The translations under genes were made by a program, and so were the position numbers. The notes under the pieces are model-generated. The model was not told the origin of the DNA and did not search any database. It saw only the letters and a program-made list of their open reading frames with translations. From Theristus sp. LFF4_11 (taxonomy: Eukaryota; Nematoda; Chromadorea; Monhysterida; Xyalidae), in the NCBI GenBank assembly GCA_030248135.1, contig JASANC010001904.1, forward strand, positions 62,001 through 126,000: DNA of 64,000 nucleotides, read 5' to 3'. Every line of letters starts with the position of its first letter. The first letter of the stretch is position 1. Positions 35,301 to 47,100 of the stretch are shown here, piece after piece.

Positions 35301-38300
35301 GATGGTGGAACGATAATGTTGAAGCTCACGATTCCGACCCGTGAAGATCTGGACAGGAAATCACGAATTTTTACTGAAAACAACGAACTTTTTTTAAAAT
35401 CGTTCCTAATCTTCGTTTTATAAGACCTCCTCCAACTTTTAAGGTCGTCACACAAAATTCCACTTTTTTTCGAAAATTTTTAATTTTCAAAGTTTTATAA
35501 GGGGCCTTATTTATATGCAAGACTCCACGGTACTTTTCAATCCTAACAAGAAAACAACGCCACACGATACATACACACGCAAACACTCGATGCAGAGCAG
35601 AATATTTTTTTCAAACATGTTGCGCACAACGCTCAACAATATCCAAAATTCATTCCAAAATTGATTCCATGCCAAAACCTCTTCCAAAATTTATTCCATG
35701 CCAAACTCGGTTCCAAAATTTAAAAAAAAAGCAGAAACAAATGTTGGGATGAAATCATGCGGATGCGCGAGCGAGCGTAGCGAGCGGAGAGCGCATCACG
35801 CATAATATGAGCCGTTATCCCCTCGCGCGCTTTTTTCAAATTTGCTCGCTGCGTCCCGCGAGCATAGTATAAGCCACAAACTTGGCACTGTGCACACGAA
35901 ACGAACACCCAAAGTTGTGCTTGGAGCCGCGAAAAAAATTTTATCCGACTACTTTTCATACGCTGTAGACACGAAAAACCTATTCTGAAAACAGTGTTAC
36001 TTCTTTCCCTTTGTATTTTTTTTTTCAGCTATGTAATCAACATGTGTTCGCCCTTTAAATTTTTGCCTGCGACACTTTCACAGTCGAACAAAAATGTCCC
36101 CTGGGGTAATTCCATCCGGAGATTTTGAAAATCGGGTTAATTTTTTACCCAGACCCTGTTTTTGGGTAAAAAATTGGGCATTTTTAATTGTTTGGAGGGT
36201 TTTCACCTGGTTTTAAGTGTTCGCCCTTTCAATTTTTGGCTGGGACACTTTCACAGTTCAACAAAAATGTTTCCTAGGGTAATTTCATCCGTATTTTCTG
36301 AAAATTTAGTTTATTTTTTTGCCCGGGCACTTTTTTGAGTTAAAATTGTGCATTTTTGAAAGTTCGTAGCATTTTGACTGAGTATCAGTTTTCACTCTTA
36401 CAAATTTTGTCTGAGCTACCAAAAAAATAGGAAAAAGGTCTAGTCCGTAGTAATTCAATGCGCTGATCACGGATTTTGGGTTAGTTTTCTTACGTGAGCA
36501 ACTCTAGATGCTGAATCGTGACGATTTCCGGCGAATCGGCCGTGGAAATCGGCGAAATCGGTCCAGAAATGAAAAACAAGAAAACTATGTTTTCCAGTGT
36601 AATTCAATGCGCTGATCACGGATTTTGGGTTAGTTTTCTTATGTGAGCAACTCTAGATACCGAATCGTGACGATTTCGGGCGAATCGGCCGTCGAAATTG
36701 GCGAAATCGGTCCAGAAATGAAAAACAAGAAAAGGGTGTTTTCCAGAGTAATTCAATGCGCTGATCACGGATTTTGGGTTAGTTTTCTTACGTGAGCAAC
36801 TCTAGATACTGAATCGTGACGATTTCGGGCGAATCGGCCGTGGAAATCGGCGAAATCGGTCCAGAAACGAAAAACAAGAAAAAATGTTTTCCAGGGTAAT
36901 TCAATGCGCTGATCACGGATATTGGGTTAGTTTTCTTACGTGAGCAACTCTAGATGCTGAATCGTGACGATTTCGGGCGAATCGGCCGTGGAAATTGGCG
37001 AAATCGGTCCAGAAACGAAAAACAAGAAAAGGGTGTTTTCCATGGTAATTCAATGCGCTGATTACGGATTTTGGATTAGTTTTCTTATGTGAGCAACTCT
37101 AGATACTGAATCGTGACGATTTCGGGCGAATCGGTCGTGGAAATTGGCGAAATCGGCCCGGAAACGAAAAACGAGAAAAAGATGTTTTCCAGGGTAATTC
37201 AATGCGGTGATCACGGATTTTGGTTAGTTTTCTTACGTGAGCTACTCTATATGCTGAACCGTGACGATTTCGGGCGAATCGGCCGTGCAAATTGGCGAAA
37301 TCGGTCCAGAAACGAAAAATAAGAAAAGGGTGTTTTCCAGGGTAATTCAATGCGCTGATCACGGATTTTGTGTTAGTTTTTTCAAGTGAGCAACTCTAGT
37401 TACCGAATCGTGACGATTTCGGGCGAATCGGCCGTGGACTTCAGCGAAATCGGTCCAGAAATGAAAAAAAGAAAACGGCGTTTTCCATGGTAATTCAATG
37501 CACTGATCACGGATTTTGGGTTAGTTTTCTTATGTGAGCAACTCTAGATACCGAATCGTGACTATTTCGGGCGAATCGGCCGTCGAAATTGGCGAAATCG
37601 GTCCAGAAATGAAAAACAAAAAACGGTGTTTTCCATGGTAATTAAATACACTGATCACGGATGTTGTGTTAGTTTTTTCATGTGAGCAACTCTAGATACC
37701 GAATCGTGACGATTTCGGGCGAATCGGCCGTGGAATTTAGTGAAACCGGCCCAGAAATGAAAAACAAGAAATCGGTGTTTTCCATGGTAATTCATTGCGC
37801 CGATCACGGCTTTTGAGTCAGTTTTCTTATGTGAGCAATTCTAGGTACTGAATCGTGACGATTTTGGGCGAATCGGCCGTAAAAATAGCATAGACGAAAT
37901 TGGCCTAAAAACGAAAAAATAAAAAAACCTGAGTTGTCCGGGGTGATTTTAGTCCGACCTTTGGGGCTTATGTAAAAGTCAGAATATTATCTAAAAATGC
38001 GGGAGACGCATATAAAAGGAGGAATATGGCCTTGTGTAAGCAGTGAAAGGCTTGGCTCGACAACGCTTTTCAAGTCTCTGATATGGTACACACGGATACA
38101 AGTACATAAGAGTCATATTTTTGCGCCGTTTATTTTTTATTTCGGTTGCAAGTGGCAACCCTCGTACTCGTAGACAAATGAAACTTTCACATATATTTTT
38201 TCTAGCATTTAGCGACCTCTAAAACCACTAAAATAACGATCAGACTTTAGATCGCTGACACTGGTTTGCACAAAGTGTATCGCAGAGGCATTGGGAACGC

Positions 38301-39304
38301 AAGGTCTCCTTCTGTGGCAATGACTCACCGGTTTATCCTGTCACAAGAGTTTGGTAAAAAGGGTGAAAATCAACGGAAGACAACACTTTTTGCACTGGTG
38401 CTGCTGTATGCACAGCGGTGCGTACGTCAGCAACAACGATAAAGCTACATGCAGCAATGTTTTGCAATCTCTGATGTTTCTGTTTTTTGCACAGAATTTA
38501 CAGCATAGCCGATTAAACATGGCAGTTTTTTTCAGGGTGCAAGGAGCGCGCGAATTTTGAATGAAAGAAAAAGAAGTTCAGAAACCAAATTGTATGCCAA
38601 ATTTGACGCGTTTTTTAAACTAATGGATTATCCGTATTATTCTGTTCATTCTTTCTCCCTTGCACACATGATTGAAAATTATGTTGGCATTTTTGAAAAA
38701 GACAACTCCTAGTCAGCGACTAATGCCGCCTTGATGGACTGCCTCATTTATTCGGCCATGCTGTACAGAATTTCGCACATGATGTGATTTTAGACTAAAC
38801 TGAAGAGAACAATTGAAAAATATCTAGATAACTTCAAAGGTTTTACGCTTTTCAGCAAGCTTTTAAGCAACAAACGCGGCGCAAAAATATGACTCTTATG
38901 TACTTGTATCCGTGTGTACCATATCAGAGACTTGAAAAGCGTTGTCGAGCCAAGCCTTTCACTGCTTACACAAGGCCATATTCCTCCTTTTATATGCGTC
39001 TCCCGCATTTTTAGATAATAAAATTTTAGCATGGAATGAGTTATGAAATCGTTTTTGGCATTTTTTAGCATGAAACAAGAATAATCTTTTTGCAACGAAA
39101 TCGGTAATAAAACAAAATAATTTCTGAGACAATCAAGAACTATCGAAATTTGAATACCATGCTGTGCCTCGTGGTCGTGCTGTTCGTGTTCGCCACCGCC
39201 ATTCTCTTGGTGCTGCGATTGTCGGGCGTTTGGCGGTTCGTTGCTTTCTGGGTGACTTTTGCTGCCGAACTTCCATTTGTCGCCGGGCACGTAGCCGCAG
39301 TAAC
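32334..39304 (-). CDS. CIMIP2/FAM166-like protein (5' partial), at least 4 exons
   Basis: The exons are 39304-39158, 33662-33474, 32746-32609 and 32428-32334, all joined in phase 1 and ending in a stop codon. The first visible exon begins in mid-codon, so at least one upstream exon is missing. It opens GYCGYVPGDKWKFGS and the last two exons join as GFTGHIPGMKEKDFGKSY. This paired G-x-x-G-[YH]-[VI]-P-G ... [FW]-G signature is typical of the FAM166/CIMIP2 (DUF2475) family of ciliary microtubule inner proteins. Between them lie a His/Glu-rich linker (GGGEHEQHDHEAQH), a Pro/Gly-rich segment and a charged helix (HTRIQKYVEHQKEADRFG). Expected role: lumenal stabiliser of axonemal doublets. The first visible intron is about 5.5 kb and contains a whole arm of the satellite composite. 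The family call rests on two short motifs; the exon structure is well supported. Confidence 0.65.
32833..33288. repeat. TA-flanked MITE with G-rich interior
   Basis: Inverted ends CCGTATTACCTCTAATAAAC and its complement at 33260-33288, flanked by TA. The interior has repeated GGGGGG runs on the plus strand joined by TTTATTT and GATTATTTGGAAAC, at both ends of the element. It lies in the second visible intron of the CIMIP2-like gene. Confidence 0.75.
34390..34560 (+). repeat. Dispersed repeat, copy 3
   Basis: Contains GACTCAATGCGGTTG, GGAAACTAGTTTCAATC and TCGGATCACTTTACCAATTT. This matches 4785-4935 closely enough to be the same family. It lies in the long intron of the CIMIP2-like gene. Confidence 0.5.
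34875..35532. repeat. Inverted-repeat element of about 660 bp
   Basis: The left end TACCGTAAAGCATTGCATAC pairs with the right end, which reads TACCGTGGAGTCTTGCATA on the opposite strand; TTATAAGACCTCC-type blocks lie just inside. No coding domain. It lies in the long intron of the CIMIP2-like gene. Confidence 0.5.
35754..37945 (-). repeat. A/B/T satellite composite, left inverted copy (L1)
   Basis: Read leftward, the order is leader (CCCCGGACAACTCAGG), satellite A, satellite B, terminal module T. Satellite A has ten units of 148-149 bp at about 36452-37930, each with ATTCAATGCGCTGATCACGG and GGGCGAATCGGCCGTGG. Satellite B is about 36036-36425, with a period of about 174 bp and TGTTCGCCCTTT and CACTTTCACAGT as landmarks. 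T is 35754-36035 and ends in a GATGCGC/GCGCATC hairpin next to ATCATGCGG. Mirror image of 46405-48574. Located in an intron of the CIMIP2-like gene. Confidence 0.88.
37987..39018. repeat. Foldback element F, left copy, interrupted by a MITE
   Basis: Inverted ends of about 140 bp run from TTATCTAAAAATGCGGGAGA to the mirrored sequence at 38875-39018. Removing the MITE at 38501-38763 leaves about 770 bp matching the copy at 45183-46154 in inverse orientation. It contains no long open frame. Its first visible coding neighbour is exon 39158-39304, about 140 bp away. Confidence 0.8.
38501..38763 (-). repeat. TA-flanked MITE, GGCCGAATAAAT family, copy 2
   Basis: Inverted ends CAGCATAGCCGATTAAA and TTTATTCGGCCATGCTG with TA on both sides. 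The other F copy has the uninterrupted site (CTGTAAATTCTG near 45429), which proves insertion with TA duplication. Confidence 0.85.
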
Positions 39305-40822
39305 CTGCGAATAGTCTAGTTCTGCATATTTCTTTGTTCGCATATTTTTTTGACAATTTAGAAAATAATCCATGTTCAGTCGACCATCATAGCGCCCTCA
39401 AAACACCAAAAACTGTTTTTACGTACCATGGTTCAAGAATAAATGACGACAAAAAAGAACAAAATTAGTAACCCAACCTGCAATGAACTCTCGTCGATGT
39501 GACATTTTGGAAATCCGAAATTTCACCTGCTTACGTTATAGTCGGTTCTTGAGGACATTTGTATCACTGAAGTCAAGAAAAATAAATAAGTCAACAACCC
39601 GTAAACAACGGATACAGTGTGCAAAGACAAAAAATCACGCTAAAACAAATTTGAAACAAAATGATCTTTGAATGCCACACCCCAGCGTCCAGCCTATTGT
39701 GTACCATGATGAACCCAGAAGTTTCGATTTTTTCACCAGTGCAGCATTCGTGTGCATTTCTGTACGTCCTAGTTGCTAGGCAAACCAAGTACCGGTGTTA
39801 GTCAGTGTTTGGCGCGGCAACCAGAAAACGTCATGTAATTTGCGGGGTTATACAATGTGTGGAAACACGAGAAAATCAATCCGCATATATTTTGTGTTAA
39901 ACGCTGCCTGTCACCTTTTTAAGAATGATTGCGCGCGTTCAACAACAACAGAACAGAACACCAATGACTTGCAAACATGTGTTATTGTCAGGTCCACTAT
40001 TGGACGCTACTGTGCAACTGTTCCCAAAATCCTAAACTATCCTTTACTTTTACCATTCAACATCCACATCTGCAACAGTTAACCTATTTCTTGTCAATTG
40101 GTCAACATTTTCCAACTGCATTTAACTGTTTGTGCAACATGTATTCTGAATGAACGAATACCCAAACAATAAAAGCTCTTGAATAAAGTAAAGACTTTGT
40201 GTTGCTTGGGGTTTGGAGTTGCGTGGCCGCCTCCACAGGGCGCAGAGGCGGATACGTAAGGTCGCCTGACTCAAAGGCGTTTGGGCGACGGCAGACTACG
40301 GCCGGTTACGTGTTGCTGGTACTCCGGTGCCAGTGTAGATTGCTCGTTCCGCCTCAAGTCTAACAAACAAAAGAATATTTATTTAATAGTTTTATTTATT
40401 TCTTTTACAATTGTAACACAATAATTCGCTAGTTTGGTCATTCACAAGGGTGACCACTAACGACGGGCTGAGTCATTCAACAGGTGATGTTCAGCAGCCC
40501 AACAGTCCGTGATGTGAGCATCGGCATGTCGACCGTACGGGACCCCGTTCAGTGTCGGCGAACAGATGTTACGGACCTACGTCGGGAACCCGTGTTGCGC
40601 AGCGGTGGAACGGCGGCCGACTGGTTGACTCGGCGCCCCGGCGTAGATTCACATTATGGCGAAAACAAAGCTCAGTTTTTTTAGCGTTTTCGTGCGTCGT
40701 TTGCAGTGACGAACGAACAAGTAACTGTGTTGAAAAAAATGGCGTGAAAGACACTTTTTGGTGGTAGTAAGTTTGCTTTTTAATGCTTTTCCATTTTAAC
40801 GCCCTGCACATAACCTTGTCTG

Positions 40823-40989
40823 TATACACGCAGCAAAAAAAATTTCATCCTGCACTGCGGCTACAACTACTGCATACATACAATGTATTTACTGTATGGC
40901 GCTTTATGCAGTGCAGTTTTAGTTGCAGTGCAAGATGCTGTGTGGGATGCAGCGCAGTGCATGATGCAATTTTTTTTTCTGCGTGTATA
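40823..40989. repeat. Short palindromic MITE (TATACACGCAG ends)
   Basis: The ends TATACACGCAGCAAAAAAAA and TTTTTTTTTCTGCGTGTATA enclose inverted CATCCTGCACTGC and GCAGTGCATGATGC blocks. 167 bp. A degraded relative is at 8240-8410. Confidence 0.65.
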
Positions 40990-41265
40990 GGTAGCTGTTT
41001 ATGTTTTCACTCTTTTCAAATGGCATTTATAAAAATTGCAAAGGAAAACACTGTATTGTGTAGTATGGGACATCAGTTTGAATATGTAAAATTCTGGATG
41101 ATGATTCAAATAGACGAACTACAATGTGAATGTACGCCTGTGTACCTCAGCTGCCGGCAATTCTGATTCGTCTGGCATACCGGGAATTCCTTGCGTATAA
41201 AAATTAGTTATGGTGGCAAAATGTTAAAAGTTTTTAAGTCACCTTTTTTAGTTTTCAAACTAAAA

Positions 41266-43783
41266 CTAGCCTATTGACCCGAGCGTATGTGGCTTAATCA
41301 ATGCCAAGCCTTTTTGGTGAAGTGGCATTGACTTAGAAAGAAAAAACAGTAACGTTTACTGAATAATAACCCTGAAGAAAATTTACCTTGTGCTGCCGTG
41401 AAGTCGCCTACAATACAATATTTTTGATGTATTTGAAAATAAATAAAAATGCGAAGTTTATGATTTTGCTATTTTTACCCGTTTACCCTAACCGAAGGCA
41501 AGCCTTTTTGTAAGTGAAGTAAAATTGAATAAAAAATATAAAAACTAACGTTTTTTTCATTTACCCGTTTTAAAAAGCTAATGCTTTTTTTACCCGTTTA
41601 CCAAAGCCAAGACTTTTTTGTAAAGTAAAAATGCGAAGTTTATGATTTTGCTATTTTTCCCCGTTCACTCTAACCTAAGTCAAGCCTTTTTTGTATGTGA
41701 AGTAAGATTAAATAAAAAACATAAAAATTAACGTTTTTTTCAATTACCCGTTTTAAAAAGCTAATGCTTCTTTTACCCATTTACCTAAGCCAAGCCTTTT
41801 TTGCAAAGTAAAAATGCGAAGTTTATGATTTTGCTATTTTCACCCGTTCACCCTAACCTAAGTCAAGCCTTTTTGTATGTGAAGTAAGATTGAATAAAAA
41901 AATATAAAAATTAACGTTTTTTTCATAAAAAATACCCGTTTTAAAAAGCTAATGCTTCTTTTACCCGGTTACCCTAACATAAGCCAAGCCTTTTTTCTAA
42001 AATGAAAATGAATTGAAGAAACAAAAAAGTGACGTTTATAATTTCGTTTTGCAGTCATTGCTTCTTTTTACCCGTTTACCCCAACATGACCCTAACATTT
42101 GGCAAAGTGAAAATGAATGGTAAATACCATTTCGACCTAATTAAAAAACTAACTTTTTTCAGAGACGGTTTTGTTACATCTTTCGCAGTCGCTCGTCAAG
42201 TTTTGAGCAGCAACAATTGCCAGTTGCCCATCGTGCGTTACGTTGAAATTATCGCTCATAAACACGGAGTATCAATTTGAAAATGAAACATGGAGTATCA
42301 ATTTCAATGAAATTTACTTGTTTTGAATCCAAAGTGCTCTATCTATTATACTAAAAATGCAATTTGTCTGTCTGTCTGTCTGTCTGTCCCTGTCATTTTC
42401 ATGAAATTTGAATTGGCGCTCATTTTTGCTATTTTTGCTATTTAAGAAAACTTCATCTCAATTTCCTTAACCTATTTTTATCAAAGCCAGTTGAGATTGT
42501 TTTCTCAAAACGTCGCTCTTCATAGCTGGAGTCATCATGATACTCTTTGGTCAACAGAGACAGTTCAGCGCAGCACAGGCAAATGGAAGCGTGGCTGATC
42601 AAAACTTGATGATCGACTGGGAAAGATGTAACAAAACCGTCTTTGAAAAAAGTTTGAAATTTTTTGTTTTTAAAAATCGGGTTGTAAAACGCACATCGAC
42701 ATCGGCATTGCAAGTTGCACTTTGGATTCAAAACAAGTAAATTTCATTGAAATTGATACTCCATGTTTCATTTTCAAATTGATACTCCATGGTTATGAGC
42801 GATAATTTCAACGTAACGCACGATGGGCAACTGGCAATTGTTGCTGCTCAAAACTTGACGAGCGACTGCGAAAGATGTAACAAAAACGTCGCTGAAAAAA
42901 GTTAGTTTTTTAATTGGGTCGAAATGGTATTTACCATTCATTTTCACTTTGCAAAATGTTTGGGTCATGTTGGGGTAAACGGGTTAAAAGAAGCAATGAC
43001 TGCAAAACGAAATTATAAACGTCACTTTTTTGTTTCTTCTATTCATTTTCACTTTAGAAAAAAGGTTTGGCTTATGTTAGGGTAACCGGGTAAAAGAAGC
43101 ATTAGCTTTTTAAAACGGGTATTTTTTAATAAAAAAACGTTAAGTTTTGTATTTTTTATTCAATCTTACTTAACTTACAAAAAGGCTTGCCTTAGGTTAG
43201 TGTGAACGGGTAAAAATAGCAAAATCATAAACTTTGCATTTTCACTTTGCAAAACAGGCTTGGCTTAGGTAAACGGGTAAAAAAGCATTAGCTTTTTAAA
43301 ACGGGTAATTGAAAAAAAACGTTAATTTTTATGTTTTTATTCAATCTTACTTCACACACAAAAAGGCTTGACTTAGGTTAGTGTGAACGGGTAAAAATAG
43401 CAAAATCATAAACTTCGCATTTTCACTTTACAAAAAAGGCTTGGCTTAGGTAAACGGGTAAAAAAGCATTAGCTTTTTAAAACGGGTAAATGAAAAAACG
43501 TTAGTTTTTATACTTTTTATTCAATTTTGCTTCACTTACAAAAAGACTTGCCTTCGGTTAGGGTAAACGGGTAAAAATAGCAAAATCATAAACTTCGCAT
43601 TTTTTATTTATTTAAATACATTAAAAATATTGTATTGTAGGCGACTTCACGGCAGCACAAGGTAAATTTTCTTCAGGGTTATTATTCAGTAAACGTTACT
43701 GTTTTTTTCTTTCTAAGTCAATGCCACTTCACCAAAAAGGCTTGGCATTGATTAAGCCACATACGCTCGGGTCAATTGGCTAG
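41266..43783. repeat. Large foldback element with arms of about 1 kb
   Basis: The outer ends CTAGCCTATTGACCCGAGCG and CGCTCGGGTCAATTGGCTAG are mirrored. The arms run about 41266-42330 and 42720-43783. Inside each arm is a tandem subrepeat of about 185 bp marked by GCGAAGTTTATGATTTTGCT, TTTACCCGTTT and AGCCAAGCCTTTTT. The central loop has a (GTCT)n run and two short copies of the CATCTTTC...TTTGATCAG/TGAGCAG block. No transposase was seen. Confidence 0.85.
42366..42392 (+). repeat. (GTCT)n microsatellite in the foldback loop
   Basis: Six tandem TGTC units after AATT, next to TCTATTATACTAAAAATGCA, at the centre of the foldback at 41266-43783. Confidence 0.7.
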
Positions 43784-44199
43784 TACCGTATAAGACCAGA
43801 GAAAATTGTAGCGATCTCTGTTTTTATCAATCACTGGTATCAGCATCACTGGTGACATCAAACCACATCAATCAACCTTCATCATCATCTCGACCTTGCT
43901 CAACCAATCGGTGCAATCCTTGTCTGAAAACCGCGAGAATTTTGGTTTGCTGATGATGCGTACCTTGTTACAAGCGAACAGATGTGCAACTAAATAAGAA
44001 AGATTTTCCACAGCGCATCCATACCAGAGAGGATGTTTATTTACCTGAATTTGCTCGCTTGTTTTTTCTGTTAAAAGTTTGCAAAAACCAAAATGCCACG
44101 TGCCTTCAGACAAGGAATTTCACTACAGTACACAAAACTACAGTACGACGATCTCAACACTTCAACCAAAAACAACTCCACACTCATCAGCGACCAACG

Positions 44200-47100
44200 A
44201 TGCGCCATTCCGCTTCGCCATCGCCAGCCCCCGCACTGTTGCTCGCCACGATCATCTTTGCTCCCCTTTCCCATTCACCACCTGTTGCGGTTGCAGAGTC
44301 AGCGCGATGCTACCGTATAAGTGAGCCCGTGACTTGCGCGAATACGACGCCGACGGACGTAAGATGCTATCGGGTGGGCCGATTTCCCCCGTTGGAGAGC
44401 ACGTTGAAGGAATATTGGCCGGCGGGGGGCTGTGTCGACGACAAAAAGGAATTGTACTTAACAGCAAAGGAGGTTGTTTAAAAATGCGACCTAATTTGTT
44501 GTATTTTCACACTTTTTGCTTGTCTTGTGAGCCTGCGATATTCACTGGTATTCGGGATTCCAAAGGCAAGGCAAGCCGAACGCTGACGGGTGGTGTTTGA
44601 GGCTGGGAGGTAGGGAATCAAAACCAGCAAGGCAATAAGCCACCGCCACTGTGAGGGAGACTTTTCAGCGGCTTTATTTCATTCACACGTTTCTTTTGAT
44701 TATAAGTTGTATTTGCATTTCTTTACAGCAAAATTACGCAAAAAACAGAAAAAGAATTTAATGTTTTTCTTTATTTTTTAGTACCGATACCGTAACAAAG
44801 GATGCGACGAAAACAGGCACATGTTGGAGAGAACGGAGAGCTTCTGCAAGTACGACGTGTTTGAAAGGGGTGCCTCCGAGCAAACAGTGCTGCTCTGCTG
44901 TTGTCAAGGAGAAAAATGCAATGTCCAACAGCTTCAAAAGGCACTAAATTTTTTTTCTGAAAACTTATGCATTAAAAAATTCGAAAAGATGTTGAACAAT
45001 AATCGCATTGCATTTTAAATACACAATTTTAAATACATTTACGGTAAATATCTAAAACGGGCTAATTATAATACCAGAGAAAAGTGCGCTTTCTGCGCAT
45101 TTAAAAGGTGGAATATGATCAGTAATTATGAAAGTTATGTGCTAAATAGAATAGACCTTTTTCAGAACAAAATATATTGACATTATCTAAAAATGCGGGA
45201 GACGCATATAAAAGGAGGAATATGGCCTTGTGTAAGCAGTGAAAGACTTGGCTCGACAACGCTTTTCAAGTCTCTGATGTGGTACACACGGATACAAGTA
45301 CATAAGAGTTATATTTTTGCGCCGCGTTTGCTGTTTAAAAGCTTGCTGAAAAGCGTAAAAACTTTGAAGTTATTTTTCAATTGTCCTCTTCAGTTTAGTC
45401 TAAAATCACACCATGTGCGAAATTCTGTAAATTCTGTGCAAAAACAGAAACATCAGAAATTGCAAAATATTGCTGCATGTAGCTTTATCGTTGTTGTTGT
45501 TGTTGTTTTGTTGGGATTTTTAGGCGATGTTTTTAGCCAGGGCTAACCCAGAGAAGCGTACAGAACGCCATTGAGTAGGGCGCCCATTGAGTTTTCTCTG
45601 TCATTAAGTGCCTACATACCCCTCGGCGGGGCTCGATCCCCCGAGCGCACAGACTGTAGTCTAACGCACTACCACCAGGCCACGAGGGTGACAATTGTTG
45701 TTGTTGCTAACGTACGCACCGCTGTGCATACAGCAGCACCAGTGCAAAAAGTGTTGTCTTTCGTTGATTTTCACCCTTTTTACCAAACTCTTGTGACAGG
45801 ATAAACCGGTGAGTCATTGCCACAGAAGGAGACCTTGCGTTCCCCAACGCCTCTGCGATACACTTTGTGCAAACCAGTGTCAGCGATCTAAAGTCTGATC
45901 GTTATTTTAGTGGTTTTAGTGGTCGCTAAATGCTAGAAAAAAAGCAAATGTGAAAGTTTCATTTGTCTACAATGTACGAGGGTTGCCACTTCCAACCGAA
46001 ATAAAAAATAAACGGCGCAAAAATATGACTCTTATGTACTTGTATCCGTGTGTACCACATCAGAGACTTGAAAAGCGTTGTCGAGCCAAGTCTTTCACTG
46101 CTTACACAAGGCCATATTCCTCCTTTTATATGCGTCTCCCGCATTTTTAGATAATATTCTGACTTTTACATAAGCCCCGAAGGTCGGACCAAAATCACAA
46201 TTTTGGATACACTTTTCAAGTTAGGATTGTTGATGTTTTTTGTGGTTTTGGGTTTGTAGAAAATTGTGAGTTTATTTGTTAAGTGAGGGTTGTTGAGATA
46301 TAGGGATATGATTTGTTTGTTGTGTGTATTAGAGATTGAGGTTGTGAGAGTTTTGTTGGTATTTTTTATTGGTTGATTTTTGATATTTTGATTTTAAGAG
46401 GTGATATACCCCGGACAACTCAGGTTTTTCATTTTTCGTTTTTAGGCCAATTTCGTCTATGCTATTTTTACGGCCGATTCGCCCGAAATCGTCACGATTC
46501 GGTATCTAGAGTTGCTCACATAAGAAAACTAACCCAAAATCCGTGATCGGCGCAATGAATTACACTGGAAAACATAGATTTCTTGTTTTTCATTTCTGGA
46601 CGGTTTCACTAAATTCCACGGCCGATTCGCCCGAAATCGTCACGATTCGGTATCTAGAGTTGCTCACATGAAAAAACTAACACAACATCCGTGATCAGTG
46701 TATTTAATTACCAAGGAAAACACCGGTTTTAGTTTTTCATTACTGGACAGATTTCGCCAATTTACACGGCCGATTCGCCCGAAATCGTCACGATTCGGTA
46801 TCAAGAGTTTCTCACATGAAAAAACTAACACAACATCCGTGATCAGTGTATTTAATTACCATGGAAAACACCGTTTTTTGTTTTTCATTTCTGGACCGAT
46901 TTCGCTGAAGTCCACGGCCGATTCGCCCGAAATCGTCACGATTCGGTAACTAGAGTTGCTCACTTGAAAAAACTAACACAAAATCCGTGATCAGCGCATT
47001 GAATTACCCTGGAAAACACCCTTTTCTTATTTTTCGTTTCTGGACCGATTTCGCCAATTTCACGGCCGATTCGCCCGAAATCGTCACGGTTCAGCATTAG

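Larger units (their letters stand above)
39305..44199. other. Head-to-head region between the CIMIP2-like and three-finger genes
   Basis: No supported exon, although an upstream exon of the CIMIP2-like gene should lie here. It contains a GC-richer block at about 40200-40660, the short MITE at 40823-40989 and the large foldback at 41266-43783. Around 40165-40220, AATAAAAGCTCTTGAATAAA followed by a GC-rich stretch could be a polyadenylation region or an old LTR; I could not find paired ends. Confidence 0.35.

Noticed and set aside
41160..41200. Candidate upstream exon of the CIMIP2-like gene ending GGAATTCCCG before GTATGC (minus strand)
   Set aside because: It would give G-I-P-G before YCGYVPG, as the family expects. 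But the frame upstream has a stop codon and no Met or acceptor is convincing.
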